DNA from: Thermodesulfobacteriota bacterium
Lineage (GTDB): Bacteria; Desulfobacterota; Desulfobacteria; Desulfobacterales; Desulfosudaceae
Reading direction: 5' to 3'
Length of the DNA stretch: 64,000 bases
Assembly (NCBI GenBank): GCA_040753795.1
Contig: JBFMDX010000001.1
Coordinates: forward strand, 124,001 to 188,000
Of the stretch, positions 7,902 through 15,958 are shown piece by piece (position 1 is the first letter of the stretch; every line of letters begins with the position of its first letter). Both the position numbers and the translations under genes were made by a program. The notes below the pieces were generated by a model. The model was given only the letters and a program-made list of their open reading frames with translations. It did no database searches and was not told the DNA's origin.

Positions 7902-8969
7902 TCAGTACTTGTGAACAATTTTGTATAAGGAATCTCTCTGCACCGGCGCCCTCCCCGCGTTTTTAACCAGCGCGATCATCTCGTCGCGGGACGAGGTGGT
8001 GGTTACCCCCGTGGCCTTGACGACCAGTTCTTCGGTAAGCACGCCGCCCATGTCATTGGCGCCAAAGGAGAGAGCGATCTGGGCCAGCCGCACCCCTTCG
8101 GTCAGCCAGCCGGCCTGGATATAGCGGATGTTGTCCAGAAAGATCCGGGAAATAGCCACGACCTTGAGATAATCCACGCCGGTGGCCGGGACGATATGCT
8201 CAAGGCGGGTCCGGGCAGGGGAGAAAGACCAGGGGATGAAGGCCTGAATGTTGCCGGTCCGGTCGGCCACTTCACGGACTACCACCAGATGTTCGATTTT
8301 TTCGGCAATGGTTTCGCCCATGCCGTAGGTCATGGTGGCTGATGACGGCAGGCCCTGATCAGCCAGGGCGGTCATGACTTCTTTCCACTGGGAAACAGTC
8401 AGTTTTTTCGGGCTGACGGTGTTGCGGATCCGATCCACCAGCAGGTCGGAGGCGCCCGGCATGGAATCCAGCCCGGCGTTCTTCAGGGCGCCGATCACGC
8501 CTTTGACGGGCATCTCTTCTTTTTCACTGATATGGATCACCTCGGCCGGCGAAAAGGAGTGCAGCCAGATGCCGGGGAACCGGGCTTTCACATTTTCCAG
8601 CAGCTGCGTGTACTGCTTCAGTCCGTAATCCGGATGCAGGCCGCCCTGGAGCATGACCTGGGTGCCGCCCGCCTCCATCAGGGCCGCGATCTTCGCTTCG
8701 ATCTCCTCAAAGGAAAGTTCATACGGGTCGATCAGGCCGGCCCGGGCGTGAAAGGCGCAGAAGGCGCAACCGGCCCGGCAGATATTGGTAAAGTTGATGA
8801 TCCGGTCAAGGATGAATCCGACCGTGTTCTCCGGATGGGCCAGGCGCATCCTGAAATCCGCGGCTTTTCCCAGATCGATCAGGTCCCAGCCAAACAGCTC
8901 CAGTGCCTCCATCGGCGTCAATCTTTTGCCCGCGTATATTTTTTCACAAAGCTCGTTGTTTATAACCAC
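7902..8969 (-). CDS. mqnC: Cyclic dehypoxanthinyl futalosine synthase (radical SAM)
   Basis: The 355-residue radical SAM enzyme has the cluster motif CRAGCAFC at C64, C68 and C71. MqnC-type features include GGTQVMLQGGLHPDYGLKQY, NTVSPKKLTVSQW and FGANDMGGVLTEE. It cyclises dehypoxanthinyl futalosine, the step between MqnB and MqnD. The only reasonable start is the GTG at 8969 (MVINNELCEK). It lies inside a GTGGTTA-type octamer array and has no clear ribosome-binding site, so translation may depend on the upstream mqnA, whose stop is 16 bases away. Confidence 0.93.
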   Translation of the reverse strand: MVINNELCEKIYAGKRLTPMEALELFGWDLIDLGKAADFRMRLAHPENTVGFILDRIINFTNICRAGCAFCAFHARAGLIDPYELSFEEIEAKIAALMEAGGTQVMLQGGLHPDYGLKQYTQLLENVKARFPGIWLHSFSPAEVIHISEKEEMPVKGVIGALKNAGLDSMPGASDLLVDRIRNTVSPKKLTVSQWKEVMTALADQGLPSSATMTYGMGETIAEKIEHLVVVREVADRTGNIQAFIPWSFSPARTRLEHIVPATGVDYLKVVAISRIFLDNIRYIQAGWLTEGVRLAQIALSFGANDMGGVLTEELVVKATGVTTTSSRDEMIALVKNAGRAPVQRDSLYKIVHKY

Positions 8970-8997
8970 CTAACCACCTAACCACTTAATCACTTAA
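8962..8997. repeat. Octamer tandem repeat between mqnA and mqnC
   Basis: On the minus strand this reads as imperfect 8-base units of the type TTAAGTGA, TTAAGTGG, TTAGGTGG, TTAGGTGG. The unit array supplies both the TAA stop of mqnA and the GTG start of mqnC. A related array occurs at 11586-11637 downstream of the ubiA-like gene. Confidence 0.75.
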
Positions 8998-9795
8998 AAC
9001 TTTTAACTCTTTTACCGTCTTAATCAATCCCAGTCCCGCGGCCTGTTCAAAATAAAACATCAAAGCCGCTTTCAACCGGTCGGTAAATTCAAATTTCAAG
9101 GTTTTATAGTATTCATCCAGGTCGTATAACACGTCCTCATATTTTTGCGCGGCCTTGCGAATGACCAGCTCCTTCTGCTGCTTGAGGCAATCCAGAGACA
9201 GATGATAAGAATCAATGACCGCCTTTATTTCCGGCAGAAAACGCTTCACGGCGTCCTGCCTGACGACGAATACAGCAAAGACCACCGGGTAGCCCGTCTT
9301 CCTTAACCACAGGTCGCCCAAATCGTAGCGGTAAGGGACCGGCCGGGTGGCGCAGACCATGGCGTCGTTGCCGATGAGCAGGGCCGCGTCCAACCCATCC
9401 AGCGTGGGCCGGGGGGCGGTGGTGACATAGGTCGGATCGGCCTGATAGTATTTTTTCAGCAGGGTTTTGAGCAGTACCGCCGACGTGTGGGAGGCGCTGG
9501 TCACGCCCACGATTTTTCCGTCCAGTTCCTCGATGGGGCATTGCGACGCCAGCGAGACCGAACCCACATAACCGATTGAACTTAAACAGAAGTCCGGCAG
9601 CACCATGATGTCGTCATGAATGTCGGCGCAGGTGGCCGAAGAGATGGGACCCATGTCCAGGTCGCCGGCCGCCATCATGGCGTTCAACTTGCCCGGGTAC
9701 CCCGGCACCACCGTCACGCCGGGAACCGGCGCCTTTTCGAACATGTGATAGTAGAACGGATAGCAGTTTAAAAAATCAATATAGCCCAGTTTCAT
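8986..9795 (-). CDS. mqnA: Chorismate dehydratase
   Basis: The 269-residue protein begins MKLGYIDFLNCYPFYYHM, the usual MqnA N-terminus, and has the periplasmic-binding-protein-like core with GPISSATCADI, VGVTSASHTSAVLLKTLL and LLIGNDAM. It dehydrates chorismate to 3-[(1-carboxyvinyl)oxy]benzoate, the first committed step of the futalosine pathway. Its ATG overlaps the stop of mqnE by four bases, indicating coupled translation. The last codons run into the octamer repeat. Confidence 0.94.
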   Translation of the reverse strand: MKLGYIDFLNCYPFYYHMFEKAPVPGVTVVPGYPGKLNAMMAAGDLDMGPISSATCADIHDDIMVLPDFCLSSIGYVGSVSLASQCPIEELDGKIVGVTSASHTSAVLLKTLLKKYYQADPTYVTTAPRPTLDGLDAALLIGNDAMVCATRPVPYRYDLGDLWLRKTGYPVVFAVFVVRQDAVKRFLPEIKAVIDSYHLSLDCLKQQKELVIRKAAQKYEDVLYDLDEYYKTLKFEFTDRLKAALMFYFEQAAGLGLIKTVKELKVLSD

Positions 9796-10880
9796 GATGA
9801 ATATCCCGCCGTGGCGCGTTTCGGCTCAAATCCCGCGTTTTCGATCAGCCGCCGCAGAAATGGTTCCGACCCGTAATCCGGAGTGGCCGCGCCGGCGGCA
9901 TGGACCACTTTTTCCTGATGGTAAGTCCCGCCGATGTCGTCCACGCCGAAATGCTGCATCACCTGGGCGATCTTGTCGCCTAAATACATCCACAGCCCTT
10001 TGATGTGGGGAATGTTGTGCAGGACGATCCGGGCCGTGGCATAGACGCGGATGTCATCATAACCGGAGACCGTTCTCTTTTCCCGCACGCCGGTGTTGGC
10101 CCCGTGAAACCGCAGCGGCACGAAGGTCTTGAATCCGCCGGTCTCATCCTGGAGCTTGCGGATCCGAAGCAGGTGGTCGGCGATGTTGCCGGAGCTTTCG
10201 ACATGATTGTACAGCATGGTGGCGTTGGTCTTGAGCCCCAGGTGGTGGGCCGTCCGCATCACCTCCAGCCAGCGGTCACCGGAGATCTTTTTGGGGGCGA
10301 TCCGGCTTCTGATGTCCGGGGAGAAAATTTCCGCGCCGCCGCCGGGCAGGGAGTTGACGCCGGCCGCAATCAGCCGTTTTAGCACCTGCTCCACGGGCAG
10401 GCCGCTTTTTTGCGCGAAGTAGTCATACTCCACGGCGGTAAAGGCCACGATAAACAGGCCCGGCCCGACTCGTCGCACGGTGCGGATCATCTCTTCGGCG
10501 TAATCCAGGGTCACGTCCGGGTGCAGACCGCCGACAATATGAATTTCATCCAGCCCGTCCGTTACTGCCCGGGAAACAGTCTTTTCAATCTCGTCCAGAG
10601 AAAGAAGGTAGGCGCCTTCCTCTCCCGGGTCTTTTGAGAAAGCGCATAACGGGCAGCGCAGTTCACAGATGTTGGTATAGTTCAGGTTCCGGTTGACCCC
10701 GTAGTAGGTGGTCCGGCCGTGCATCCGCGTGCGGATGTGGTGGGCCATGGCCCCCAGGTCGAGGATGTCGCTGGCGGTCAGCAGGGTCAGGGCGTCGGCC
10801 GAAGAGATCGGCCGGTCTTCCTCTACCTTCCTGGCGATGCTTTTCAGATCACGGCTTTGTATGATATCGGGTAACGGCAT
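9792..10880 (-). CDS. mqnE: Aminodeoxyfutalosine synthase (radical SAM)
   Basis: This 362-residue radical SAM protein has CELRCPLC with cluster cysteines at about C72, C76 and C79. Other MqnE-type segments are HIVGGLHPDVTLDYAEE, NSLPGGGAEIF, RSRIAPKKISGDRW, LKTNATMLYNH and GVDDIGGTYHQEKVVHAAG. It joins the MqnA product to the adenosyl radical to form 6-amino-6-deoxyfutalosine. It is distinguished from MqnC by GGGAEIF and by VDDIGGTYHQE in place of NDMGGVLTEE. It starts 10 bases after the end of ubiX and overlaps mqnA by four bases. Confidence 0.94.
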   Translation of the reverse strand: MPLPDIIQSRDLKSIARKVEEDRPISSADALTLLTASDILDLGAMAHHIRTRMHGRTTYYGVNRNLNYTNICELRCPLCAFSKDPGEEGAYLLSLDEIEKTVSRAVTDGLDEIHIVGGLHPDVTLDYAEEMIRTVRRVGPGLFIVAFTAVEYDYFAQKSGLPVEQVLKRLIAAGVNSLPGGGAEIFSPDIRSRIAPKKISGDRWLEVMRTAHHLGLKTNATMLYNHVESSGNIADHLLRIRKLQDETGGFKTFVPLRFHGANTGVREKRTVSGYDDIRVYATARIVLHNIPHIKGLWMYLGDKIAQVMQHFGVDDIGGTYHQEKVVHAAGAATPDYGSEPFLRRLIENAGFEPKRATAGYSS

Positions 10881-10890
10881 GTTGTATCTT

Positions 10891-11487
10891 CTATTCGCTC
10901 CCCCATTCCTTAAAGAGCGTATGTTTTCTTTCCAGCAGGCTTAAAATTTTTCCCACGATAAAATCGACCACGTCATCCACGGTTTCCGGCCGGGTGTAAA
11001 AACCGGGCACCGGCGGCAGGATCTCCACGCCGGCTTGAGCCGCCTGGTAAAGATTCCGCACGTGAATCAGGTTCAGCGGGGTCTCCCGGGGAACGATGAC
11101 GCAACGCCGTTTTTCTTTCAAGGCCACGTCGCAGGCCCGGGTGATAAGCGTGTCGGCAAACCCGGCGGCAATGGCGGCCAGGGTCTTCATGGAACAGGGT
11201 ACCACCACCACCGCCTCAAAATTAGCCGTGCCGCTGGCCATGGGCGCGAAAAAATCGGTGTTGTCATACTCGGTCAGTCCGGCCGTCTTTTTCACCCGGC
11301 CGCGTTTTTTGATGATGCCGGACAGGCCGGGATATTTGGCGCCCGCCTCCGGTAACTCGTGTCCGATGATCTGCCGGGCGGCCGGCGACACCACGGCCAT
11401 GACCTCTTCCTTTGACCGCAGCAGTTCTTCGATCAGGCGGATGCCCATGATCGGCCCGCTGGCCCCGGATATGCCCACGACAATCAT
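10891..11487 (-). CDS. ubiX: UbiX-type flavin prenyltransferase
   Basis: The 198-residue protein starts MIVVGISGASGPIMGIRLIE, the FMN-binding signature of UbiX, and contains VVVPCSMKTLAAIAAGFAD, RCVIVPRETPLNLIHVRN and PPVPGFYTRPETVDD. UbiX makes the prenylated FMN cofactor used by UbiD-type decarboxylases. Its place beside the ubiD-like gene suggests that it matures that enzyme. The ATG has AGGAAGGAGCG upstream. The 133-base gap to the ubiA-like gene is the largest in this part of the operon and is filled by two kinds of repeat. Confidence 0.93.
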   Translation of the reverse strand: MIVVGISGASGPIMGIRLIEELLRSKEEVMAVVSPAARQIIGHELPEAGAKYPGLSGIIKKRGRVKKTAGLTEYDNTDFFAPMASGTANFEAVVVVPCSMKTLAAIAAGFADTLITRACDVALKEKRRCVIVPRETPLNLIHVRNLYQAAQAGVEILPPVPGFYTRPETVDDVVDFIVGKILSLLERKHTLFKEWGSE

Positions 11488-11518
11488 CGCTCGCTCCTTC
11501 CTCTGAATCCGTAAAACA

Positions 11519-11576
11519 TGTAGCGGAAGGCGTCAGCCTTCCATTTTTCGCTGGCGGCCTGAAGGCCGCCCCTACA
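11519..11576. repeat. REP-like double-hairpin element
   Basis: Two perfect stem-loops sit side by side: GGAAGGC-GTCA-GCCTTCC at 11525-11542 and GGCGGCC-TGAA-GGCCGCC at 11553-11570. They are enclosed by TGTAG at 11519 and CTACA ending at 11576. This arrangement resembles paired REP/BIME units. It lies between the ubiA-like and ubiX genes and could stabilise or divide the operon mRNA, which is inference. Confidence 0.8.
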
Positions 11577-11585
11577 TTTCAATTT

Positions 11586-11637
11586 TAACACCCTAACACC
11601 TGAACCACTTAACCACTTAATCACTTAACCACATAAC
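11586..11637. repeat. Octamer tandem repeat downstream of the ubiA-like gene
   Basis: On the minus strand this is a run of units such as GTGGTTAA, GTGATTAA, GTGGTTAA, GTGGTTCA and GTGTTAGG. It overlaps the last codons of the ubiA-like gene, so the VVK ending and stop of that protein come from the repeat. It is the same family as 8962-8997 and abuts the REP-like hairpins. Confidence 0.7.
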
Positions 11638-12463
11638 TCATCAACGCCCCGGCTAACAATATCGGCGCCACCCAGCCATTGATTTTAAAGATTATCAATG
11701 ACGCCCTTTTGATGTCCGGCTTCCGGGCCAACGTCTGCTGGTAAACGAATATCGCGGCAATGGCGATCAACCCGGTCCAGTACGGCCCTTTTTGCCCGCT
11801 CATCAGCCCGGCCAGAATCATGGCCGCTATTGACCCGCCATAGCACAGGGCCGACACCTGCAGGGCCCGCTCTTTGCCCAGGGTGACCGGCAGGGAATGC
11901 AGGCCGTGGCCGCGGTCAAACTCCAGGTCCTGGAGGGCGTACACGATATCAAGTCCCGCGATCCAGGCCAGAATGATAAAGCCCAGGACAAACGGCAGAA
12001 AGGCGAATTCGCCGGTCACAGCCAGAAATCCGCCGATGGGCGCGGCCGCTTCGATCAGGCCCAGGTAGAAATGGGACGAGGACGAAAACCGCTTGAAAAA
12101 GGAGTAGGTAAACAGAAGAAACACCCCGGCGAATGACAGGTAAAAGCAGAGGGGGTTGAGCATCCAGGCCGCGAAAACAAAGATCAGGCAGGCGGCCAGG
12201 GCGGTCAGCCACACCTCCGTCCGGCTGACGTCACCCTTTGGCAGGGCCCGCTCGGCCGTGCGCGGATTTTTCGCGTCGATGTCGGCGTCGATGACGCGAT
12301 TGAAAGACATGCCGGCGGTCCGGGCCGCGGCCAGGGCCACCGCCACCCAGACCCAATCCCCGAAGGTCCCGCCCCCGGCAAACAGCACCCCCAGCAGGGC
12401 AAACGGCAGCGCGAACAAAGTCTGCTCGATCATGATCAGCTTGGAAAACGTCTTAAAATCCAT
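11621..12463 (-). CDS. mqnP: UbiA-type prenyltransferase (menaquinone, futalosine route)
   Basis: The 280-residue integral membrane protein has the UbiA aspartate-rich motif as NRVIDADIDAKNPRTAERAL and a second region DLEFDRGHGLHSLPVTLG. Several hydrophobic helices cover the rest (for example FLLFTYSFFKRF and GFIILAWIAGLDIVYAL). In this operon it most likely prenylates 1,4-dihydroxy-6-naphthoate. The ATG at 12463 (MDFKTFSKLIMIEQT) is chosen because the family begins there; it overlaps the 3' end of the upstream ubiD-like gene by 11 bases. The frame stays open to 12622 but that part is antisense-like tail. Confidence 0.92.
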   Translation of the reverse strand: MDFKTFSKLIMIEQTLFALPFALLGVLFAGGGTFGDWVWVAVALAAARTAGMSFNRVIDADIDAKNPRTAERALPKGDVSRTEVWLTALAACLIFVFAAWMLNPLCFYLSFAGVFLLFTYSFFKRFSSSSHFYLGLIEAAAPIGGFLAVTGEFAFLPFVLGFIILAWIAGLDIVYALQDLEFDRGHGLHSLPVTLGKERALQVSALCYGGSIAAMILAGLMSGQKGPYWTGLIAIAAIFVYQQTLARKPDIKRASLIIFKINGWVAPILLAGALMSYVVK

Positions 12464-13895
12464 ATTCCTTCCAGCGCCGGGAAACCATTTCGCGGATGTC
12501 GGGCGACATGACGATTTCTTCGGGCCAGGGCCGGCCCATGCCTTCCTCTTTGGTTTTGCGGGTGGCGTCAAAACCCATTTTTCCGCCGAAATTGGCAAAC
12601 GGCGCGGAATGATCCAGAGCATCCAGGGGCCCTTCGGAAAAGAGGATGTCGCGCCTCGGGTCGACGTTGTTTAACAGCTTCCAGACCACCGTGGACGAAT
12701 CCCGCAGATCAATATCCTTGTCAAACACGGCGATGAACTTGGTCGAGGACATCTGGCCCAGGCCCCACAGGGCGCTGATCACCTTCTTGGCCTGGCCGGG
12801 GTGCTTCTTGTCGATGGAGACCAGGGCGCAGTTGTGAAAGACGCCTTCAAAGGGCAGTTCCATGTCCACGATTTCCGGCACCACCATCTTGAGCATGGGC
12901 AGAAACAGCCGCTCCGTGGCCTTGGCCATGTAGCAGTCCTCCATGGGCGGCTTGCCCACCACCGTGGCCGGGTAGACGGCTTCTTTGCGGCAGGTGACGC
13001 AGGTGACGTGAACGACCGGGTACATGTCCGCGGCCGAGTAAAAGCCGGTGTGGTCCCCGAAGGGGCCTTCGATGCGCTCCTCGGCCGGGTCCACATAACC
13101 CTCGATGACAAAGTCCGATTCCGCCGGCACATACAGGTCCACGGTTTTCCCCTTGACGATCTCGATGGCCCGGTTGTTGACAAACCCGGCCAGCATCATC
13201 TCGTCCACGTCCGGCGGCAGCGGCGCCGTAGCCGCGTAGGTCACGGCCGGGGACCCGCCCAGGGCCACGGCCACCTCCAGGCGCCGGCCGGCATTGCGGC
13301 TCTTGTCATAATGCCGGGCCCCGTCCTTATTATATTGCCAGTGCATGCCGGTGGTGGCCTTGTCATACTTGTGCATGCGGTACATGCCCAGGTTCTGGGT
13401 ACCGGTGTCCGGGTCCTTGGTGATGACGACCGGCAACGTCACAAACGGTCCGCCGTCACCCGGCCAGCAGGTCAGGATCGGCAGCAGGTCCAGCAGCCCG
13501 CTGTCCGGACCAAGGATCACCTCCTGACAGGGGCCGGATTTGACCTTTTTGGGAAACAGGTCGGCCACTTCCTTTAACGTGAACAACGTCTTGATCTTTC
13601 CGGCAATGCCTTCCGGCGGCTTGGTTTTGAGCAGGGTTTCAATCTTTGCCGCCACTGCGTCAACAGGGCGGTTGTCAAATACCATCTCCATGCGGCCGAC
13701 ACTGCCGAAGGCGTTGATCAGCACCGGATACTTGTAGCCCCGCACTTTCTCAAACAGCAGGGCCGGGCCGCGCGCCTTGGACACCCGGTCGGCGATCTCG
13801 GTGATCTCCAGCTTCGGGTCCACCTCAACGCTCACGCGCTTCAAATCGCCCTTTGCCTCCAACGCCGCGATGAACTGTTTCAGATTCTGCAACAT
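12453..13895 (-). CDS. mqnL: UbiD-family decarboxylase (menaquinone, futalosine route)
   Basis: The 480-residue protein has UbiD-family features: N-terminal MLQNLKQFIAALEAKGDLKR, the central GGSPAVTYAATAPLPPDVDE region, EERIEGPFGDHTGFYS with the catalytic Glu-Arg-Glu type residues, and FIAVFDKDIDLRD. UbiD enzymes use prenylated FMN to remove an aryl carboxylate; here the likely substrate is the carboxylate of the prenylated 6-naphthoate. It is the first gene of the operon, with AAAGGAA before the ATG, and a TATAAT-like box lies about 35 bases upstream. Confidence 0.92.
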   Translation of the reverse strand: MLQNLKQFIAALEAKGDLKRVSVEVDPKLEITEIADRVSKARGPALLFEKVRGYKYPVLINAFGSVGRMEMVFDNRPVDAVAAKIETLLKTKPPEGIAGKIKTLFTLKEVADLFPKKVKSGPCQEVILGPDSGLLDLLPILTCWPGDGGPFVTLPVVITKDPDTGTQNLGMYRMHKYDKATTGMHWQYNKDGARHYDKSRNAGRRLEVAVALGGSPAVTYAATAPLPPDVDEMMLAGFVNNRAIEIVKGKTVDLYVPAESDFVIEGYVDPAEERIEGPFGDHTGFYSAADMYPVVHVTCVTCRKEAVYPATVVGKPPMEDCYMAKATERLFLPMLKMVVPEIVDMELPFEGVFHNCALVSIDKKHPGQAKKVISALWGLGQMSSTKFIAVFDKDIDLRDSSTVVWKLLNNVDPRRDILFSEGPLDALDHSAPFANFGGKMGFDATRKTKEEGMGRPWPEEIVMSPDIREMVSRRWKEYGF

Positions 13896-14200
13896 GGCCG
13901 ATTCCTTTGCGGATATATCCTTTGGATATCATTATATATTCTTGATAACATTAGAAAACAAATTCTACGAGGATGCCCGGCTGATGTCAAGGCAATAACG
14001 GGCAGGCCAAAGGGAATAAGGTGTGCCCTTCTTGACGGAGTTGAGGTCTCGTTGCCTTGGGCGAAGAGTTTAGCATCGAGTTCAAAGGCTCCGGTAAGAA
14101 GAACAACTTTTACGGATGAAAGGAGGACGCCGTTTATTGCCGCCGGCGGATTCGGGCATGGCCAGGCGTCCGAGGATAATGACATTCCCGTGCGAACGGA
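13896..14200. other. Intergenic region without a recognisable gene
   Basis: Apart from the probable promoter next to the mqnL start, I see no gene here. A minus-strand reading frame covers 13880-14185 but has unusual composition, no ribosome-binding site and overlaps the start of mqnL. The stretch from 14000 to 14160 is GC-rich and gene-like in base composition, so it may be a decayed gene or dispersed repeat that I cannot identify. Confidence 0.5.
13931..13959 (-). promoter_or_regulatory. Probable promoter of the menaquinone operon
   Basis: On the minus strand a TATAAT hexamer lies at 13931-13936 within the TA-rich AATATATAATG, and a TTGTTT element lies upstream ending near 13961 with 17 to 19 bases between, depending on which TATA register is used. 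It is the only good box ahead of the first gene of the operon. The minus-35 match is weak, so confidence is moderate. Confidence 0.5.
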
Positions 14201-14947
14201 TCAGTCTTTTTTCAGGACGATCAGGGTGGTGTTGTCCAGATAGTTATATTTGCGGGATTTTATTTTGATGATCCGGATCAGTTCCCGCCCAATCTCTTCA
14301 GCGGAAAGATCGAATTTGACGATTTTGCTGACCTGGTGATTCTTCAGGTAGCCCCAGAGGCCGTCCGTGGCGGCAATCAGGATGTATCGCTCCGGCAGTT
14401 TGAACACCCCCACGTCCGGTTCGTCCGTGACACCGATCTTTTTCATGGCCAGGTCGCCCAGAGCCCGGGAAATATTCAGACCGAACTCATCGTAGAAAAC
14501 CCGGTTTCCCTTGATCGTCGCCCCGGCGGCTATTAATCGGTTAAATTCGTCCTGGTTGGTGACACGGTGGTCGGTGGTCAGTTGTGTATTATGATTTTCA
14601 TCGATAAGCAGCATCCGGCAGTCGCCGGCATTGGCCACAATCAGGGTCCGCCCCTGGATCAAAAACGCCAGGGCCGTACTCCCGATGTACAAATGCTTGC
14701 CTTCACAGGAGGCCACCCGGAACGCTTTTTTGAACGCGTCCTTGATGTTGACGCCGTTGCGGGCCTGCATCACCACCTCTTTGGGGATAATTCTGGACGC
14801 GTTTTCAGCCACATCGGGCCCGCCGTGTCCGTCATAGACCCCGCCGAGGATCATCCCGGTTTTGTTGCTCAAAGACAGGTTGTACCGGTCTTCCATCTGA
14901 TTCCGTGTGCCGGTATCGGTTAATATGTATGAATCAATCAGCGGCAT
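14201..14947 (-). CDS. PP2C-family serine/threonine protein phosphatase
   Basis: This 248-residue protein has the PP2C landmarks in order: RNQMEDRYN, GVYDGHGGPDVAE, IGSTALAFLIQGRTL, VANAGDCRMLLID, ISRALGDLAMK, ATDGLWGYL and DNTTLIVL. The Asp residues of DGHGG and TDGLWG are the Mn/Mg ligands. It would dephosphorylate Ser/Thr-phosphorylated proteins in the cytoplasm; no partner Hanks kinase is encoded next to it. It stands alone, transcribed away from a 1-kb sparsely coding region. Confidence 0.93.
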   Translation of the reverse strand: MPLIDSYILTDTGTRNQMEDRYNLSLSNKTGMILGGVYDGHGGPDVAENASRIIPKEVVMQARNGVNIKDAFKKAFRVASCEGKHLYIGSTALAFLIQGRTLIVANAGDCRMLLIDENHNTQLTTDHRVTNQDEFNRLIAAGATIKGNRVFYDEFGLNISRALGDLAMKKIGVTDEPDVGVFKLPERYILIAATDGLWGYLKNHQVSKIVKFDLSAEEIGRELIRIIKIKSRKYNYLDNTTLIVLKKD

Positions 14948-15137
14948 ATGAACAACGTCAAAACCAACGGTAAGCAGGTGCCATCTATTTTCTGCCGTTC
15001 GGCCGATCTGAAAGGGAATCTACGCTCAAATCAGCCGTCAGAAGTCTATTTACACAAAATAAAAATTATCATACACCAAATCAGATCGTTTGGCCATATT
15101 TGTGTTTTATTGTGTGTTTTTTTAAAGGGAGGAAAAG

Positions 15138-15218
15138 ATGACAAGAAGGCGGGAAGCCGGCATCAGCCTGTTTCCCGCTTGTGAAAGAGGTTTTTTACTG
15201 TTTATTGCGATGGCATAA
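15138..15218 (+). CDS. Possible small protein, 26 residues
   Basis: A short frame (MTRRREAGISLFPACERGF, then LLFIAMA) starts 5 bases after a strong AAAGGGAGG site in an AT-rich upstream region. The coding sequence also contains an interrupted stem, GCGGGAA with TTCCCGC, followed by a TTTTTT run, so it may instead be a leader with a terminator-like hairpin. Nothing is recognised. The evidence is only the ribosome site and the position. Confidence 0.25.
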   Translation: MTRRREAGISLFPACERGFLLFIAMA

Positions 15219-15464
15219 GTCAGGAGACTGATTTAATGCCTCATTAAGTGGCTGGTTCATCCATTTACCGATGCAGCCGTTTCGCTTACCGGGTTGCCTG
15301 GTCTTTTCCCGGTCGACTTCAGATGCCGATATCAACTGGCAGGTCCCATCTTGTTTACATGGGCGACCAGGGATTCTTTCTGTATCCGGTTCCGCTGATT
15401 CGGTTGACAGGCCGCATGCCGGTTCAAAAACAGGTTCATTATATATATTGTTGGCTCTGTACAT
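15195..15464 (-). CDS. Small hypothetical protein with strong ribosome site
   Basis: This 89-residue frame (MYRANNIYNEPVFEPACG onward) is not recognised. It is hydrophilic, has four cysteines (EPACGL, GRPCKQDGTC, NGCIGKW, PDLCHRN has the fifth) and no signal peptide or membrane segment. The reason to list it is a GGGAGGTG ribosome site 6 bases before the ATG, preceded immediately by a perfect 12-base hairpin at 15478-15507. Its coding status is uncertain because composition alone is not decisive. Confidence 0.4.
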   Translation of the reverse strand: MYRANNIYNEPVFEPACGLSTESAEPDTERIPGRPCKQDGTCQLISASEVDREKTRQPGKRNGCIGKWMNQPLNEALNQSPDLCHRNKQ

Positions 15465-15958
15465 TTTAACACCTCCCCTCCAAGGGGGTGTTTTGACCCC
15501 CTTGGAGTATACAGGTTAATACCATGCCCCATAATTTCAGCACATCCGCAAACCCGCCCTTTCCGGGCGGGAGCGCAGTTATGCTGAAAATAAAGAAAGC
15601 ATATCATATGCCACAATGTGGTATATTCTGATAACAAATTGAAATGGTGAAGATTCGAGAATGGCAGCTCAAGAAAATAACAGCTAAAGATAGATGTTTT
15701 GTCTGCCGGGCGGGGAAAAAATATCCATTGCTGATTTTCGATCGGGGTATAACCGGGTAAAAAAGTGACACCGGCCGCATGATGGCGGTGTATTTCGTTA
15801 CAATTGTCGATACAGTTGAGACAAAAAAAGATAGTCGATTTTTCTTAAAACGCCAAATAGTTGCAAATCGCAAATGACTGTGATTGGTTATGATTCATGA
15901 AAAGCCCCAAAAATGGCAGAACGGGTTGGCGGACAATATAAAACGGAGGATGACCCGG
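15219..15958. other. Sparsely coding intergenic region
   Basis: Besides the small minus-strand gene and its hairpin, the region holds a second stem-loop, CCCGCC with GGCGGG, near 15550-15575 on the plus strand, and then an AT-rich stretch from about 15590 to 15880. Frames of about 90 codons exist on both strands there but lack ribosome sites and normal composition. I see no RNA gene that I can name. Confidence 0.5.
15478..15507 (-). promoter_or_regulatory. Perfect hairpin next to a ribosome-binding site
   Basis: CTCCAAGGGGGT at 15478-15489 and ACCCCCTTGGAG at 15496-15507 are perfect reverse complements with a 6-base loop. In the minus-strand transcript the stem ends directly before the GGGAGGTG ribosome site of the small gene at 15195-15464. 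No T-run follows on either strand, so a translational control or mRNA-stabilising role is likelier than termination. Confidence 0.6.

Noticed and set aside
13880-14185. Minus-strand frame of 101 codons upstream of mqnL
   Set aside because: It overlaps the mqnL start and the probable promoter, has no ribosome site and a composition unlike real proteins.
15690-15730. A possible riboswitch-like segment
   Set aside because: The CCGGGCGGGG run and flanks do not fit a known aptamer consensus that I could align, so I do not claim it.
15604-15873. Minus-strand frame of 89 codons in the AT-rich gap
   Set aside because: No ribosome site, no recognisable features and strongly biased composition.
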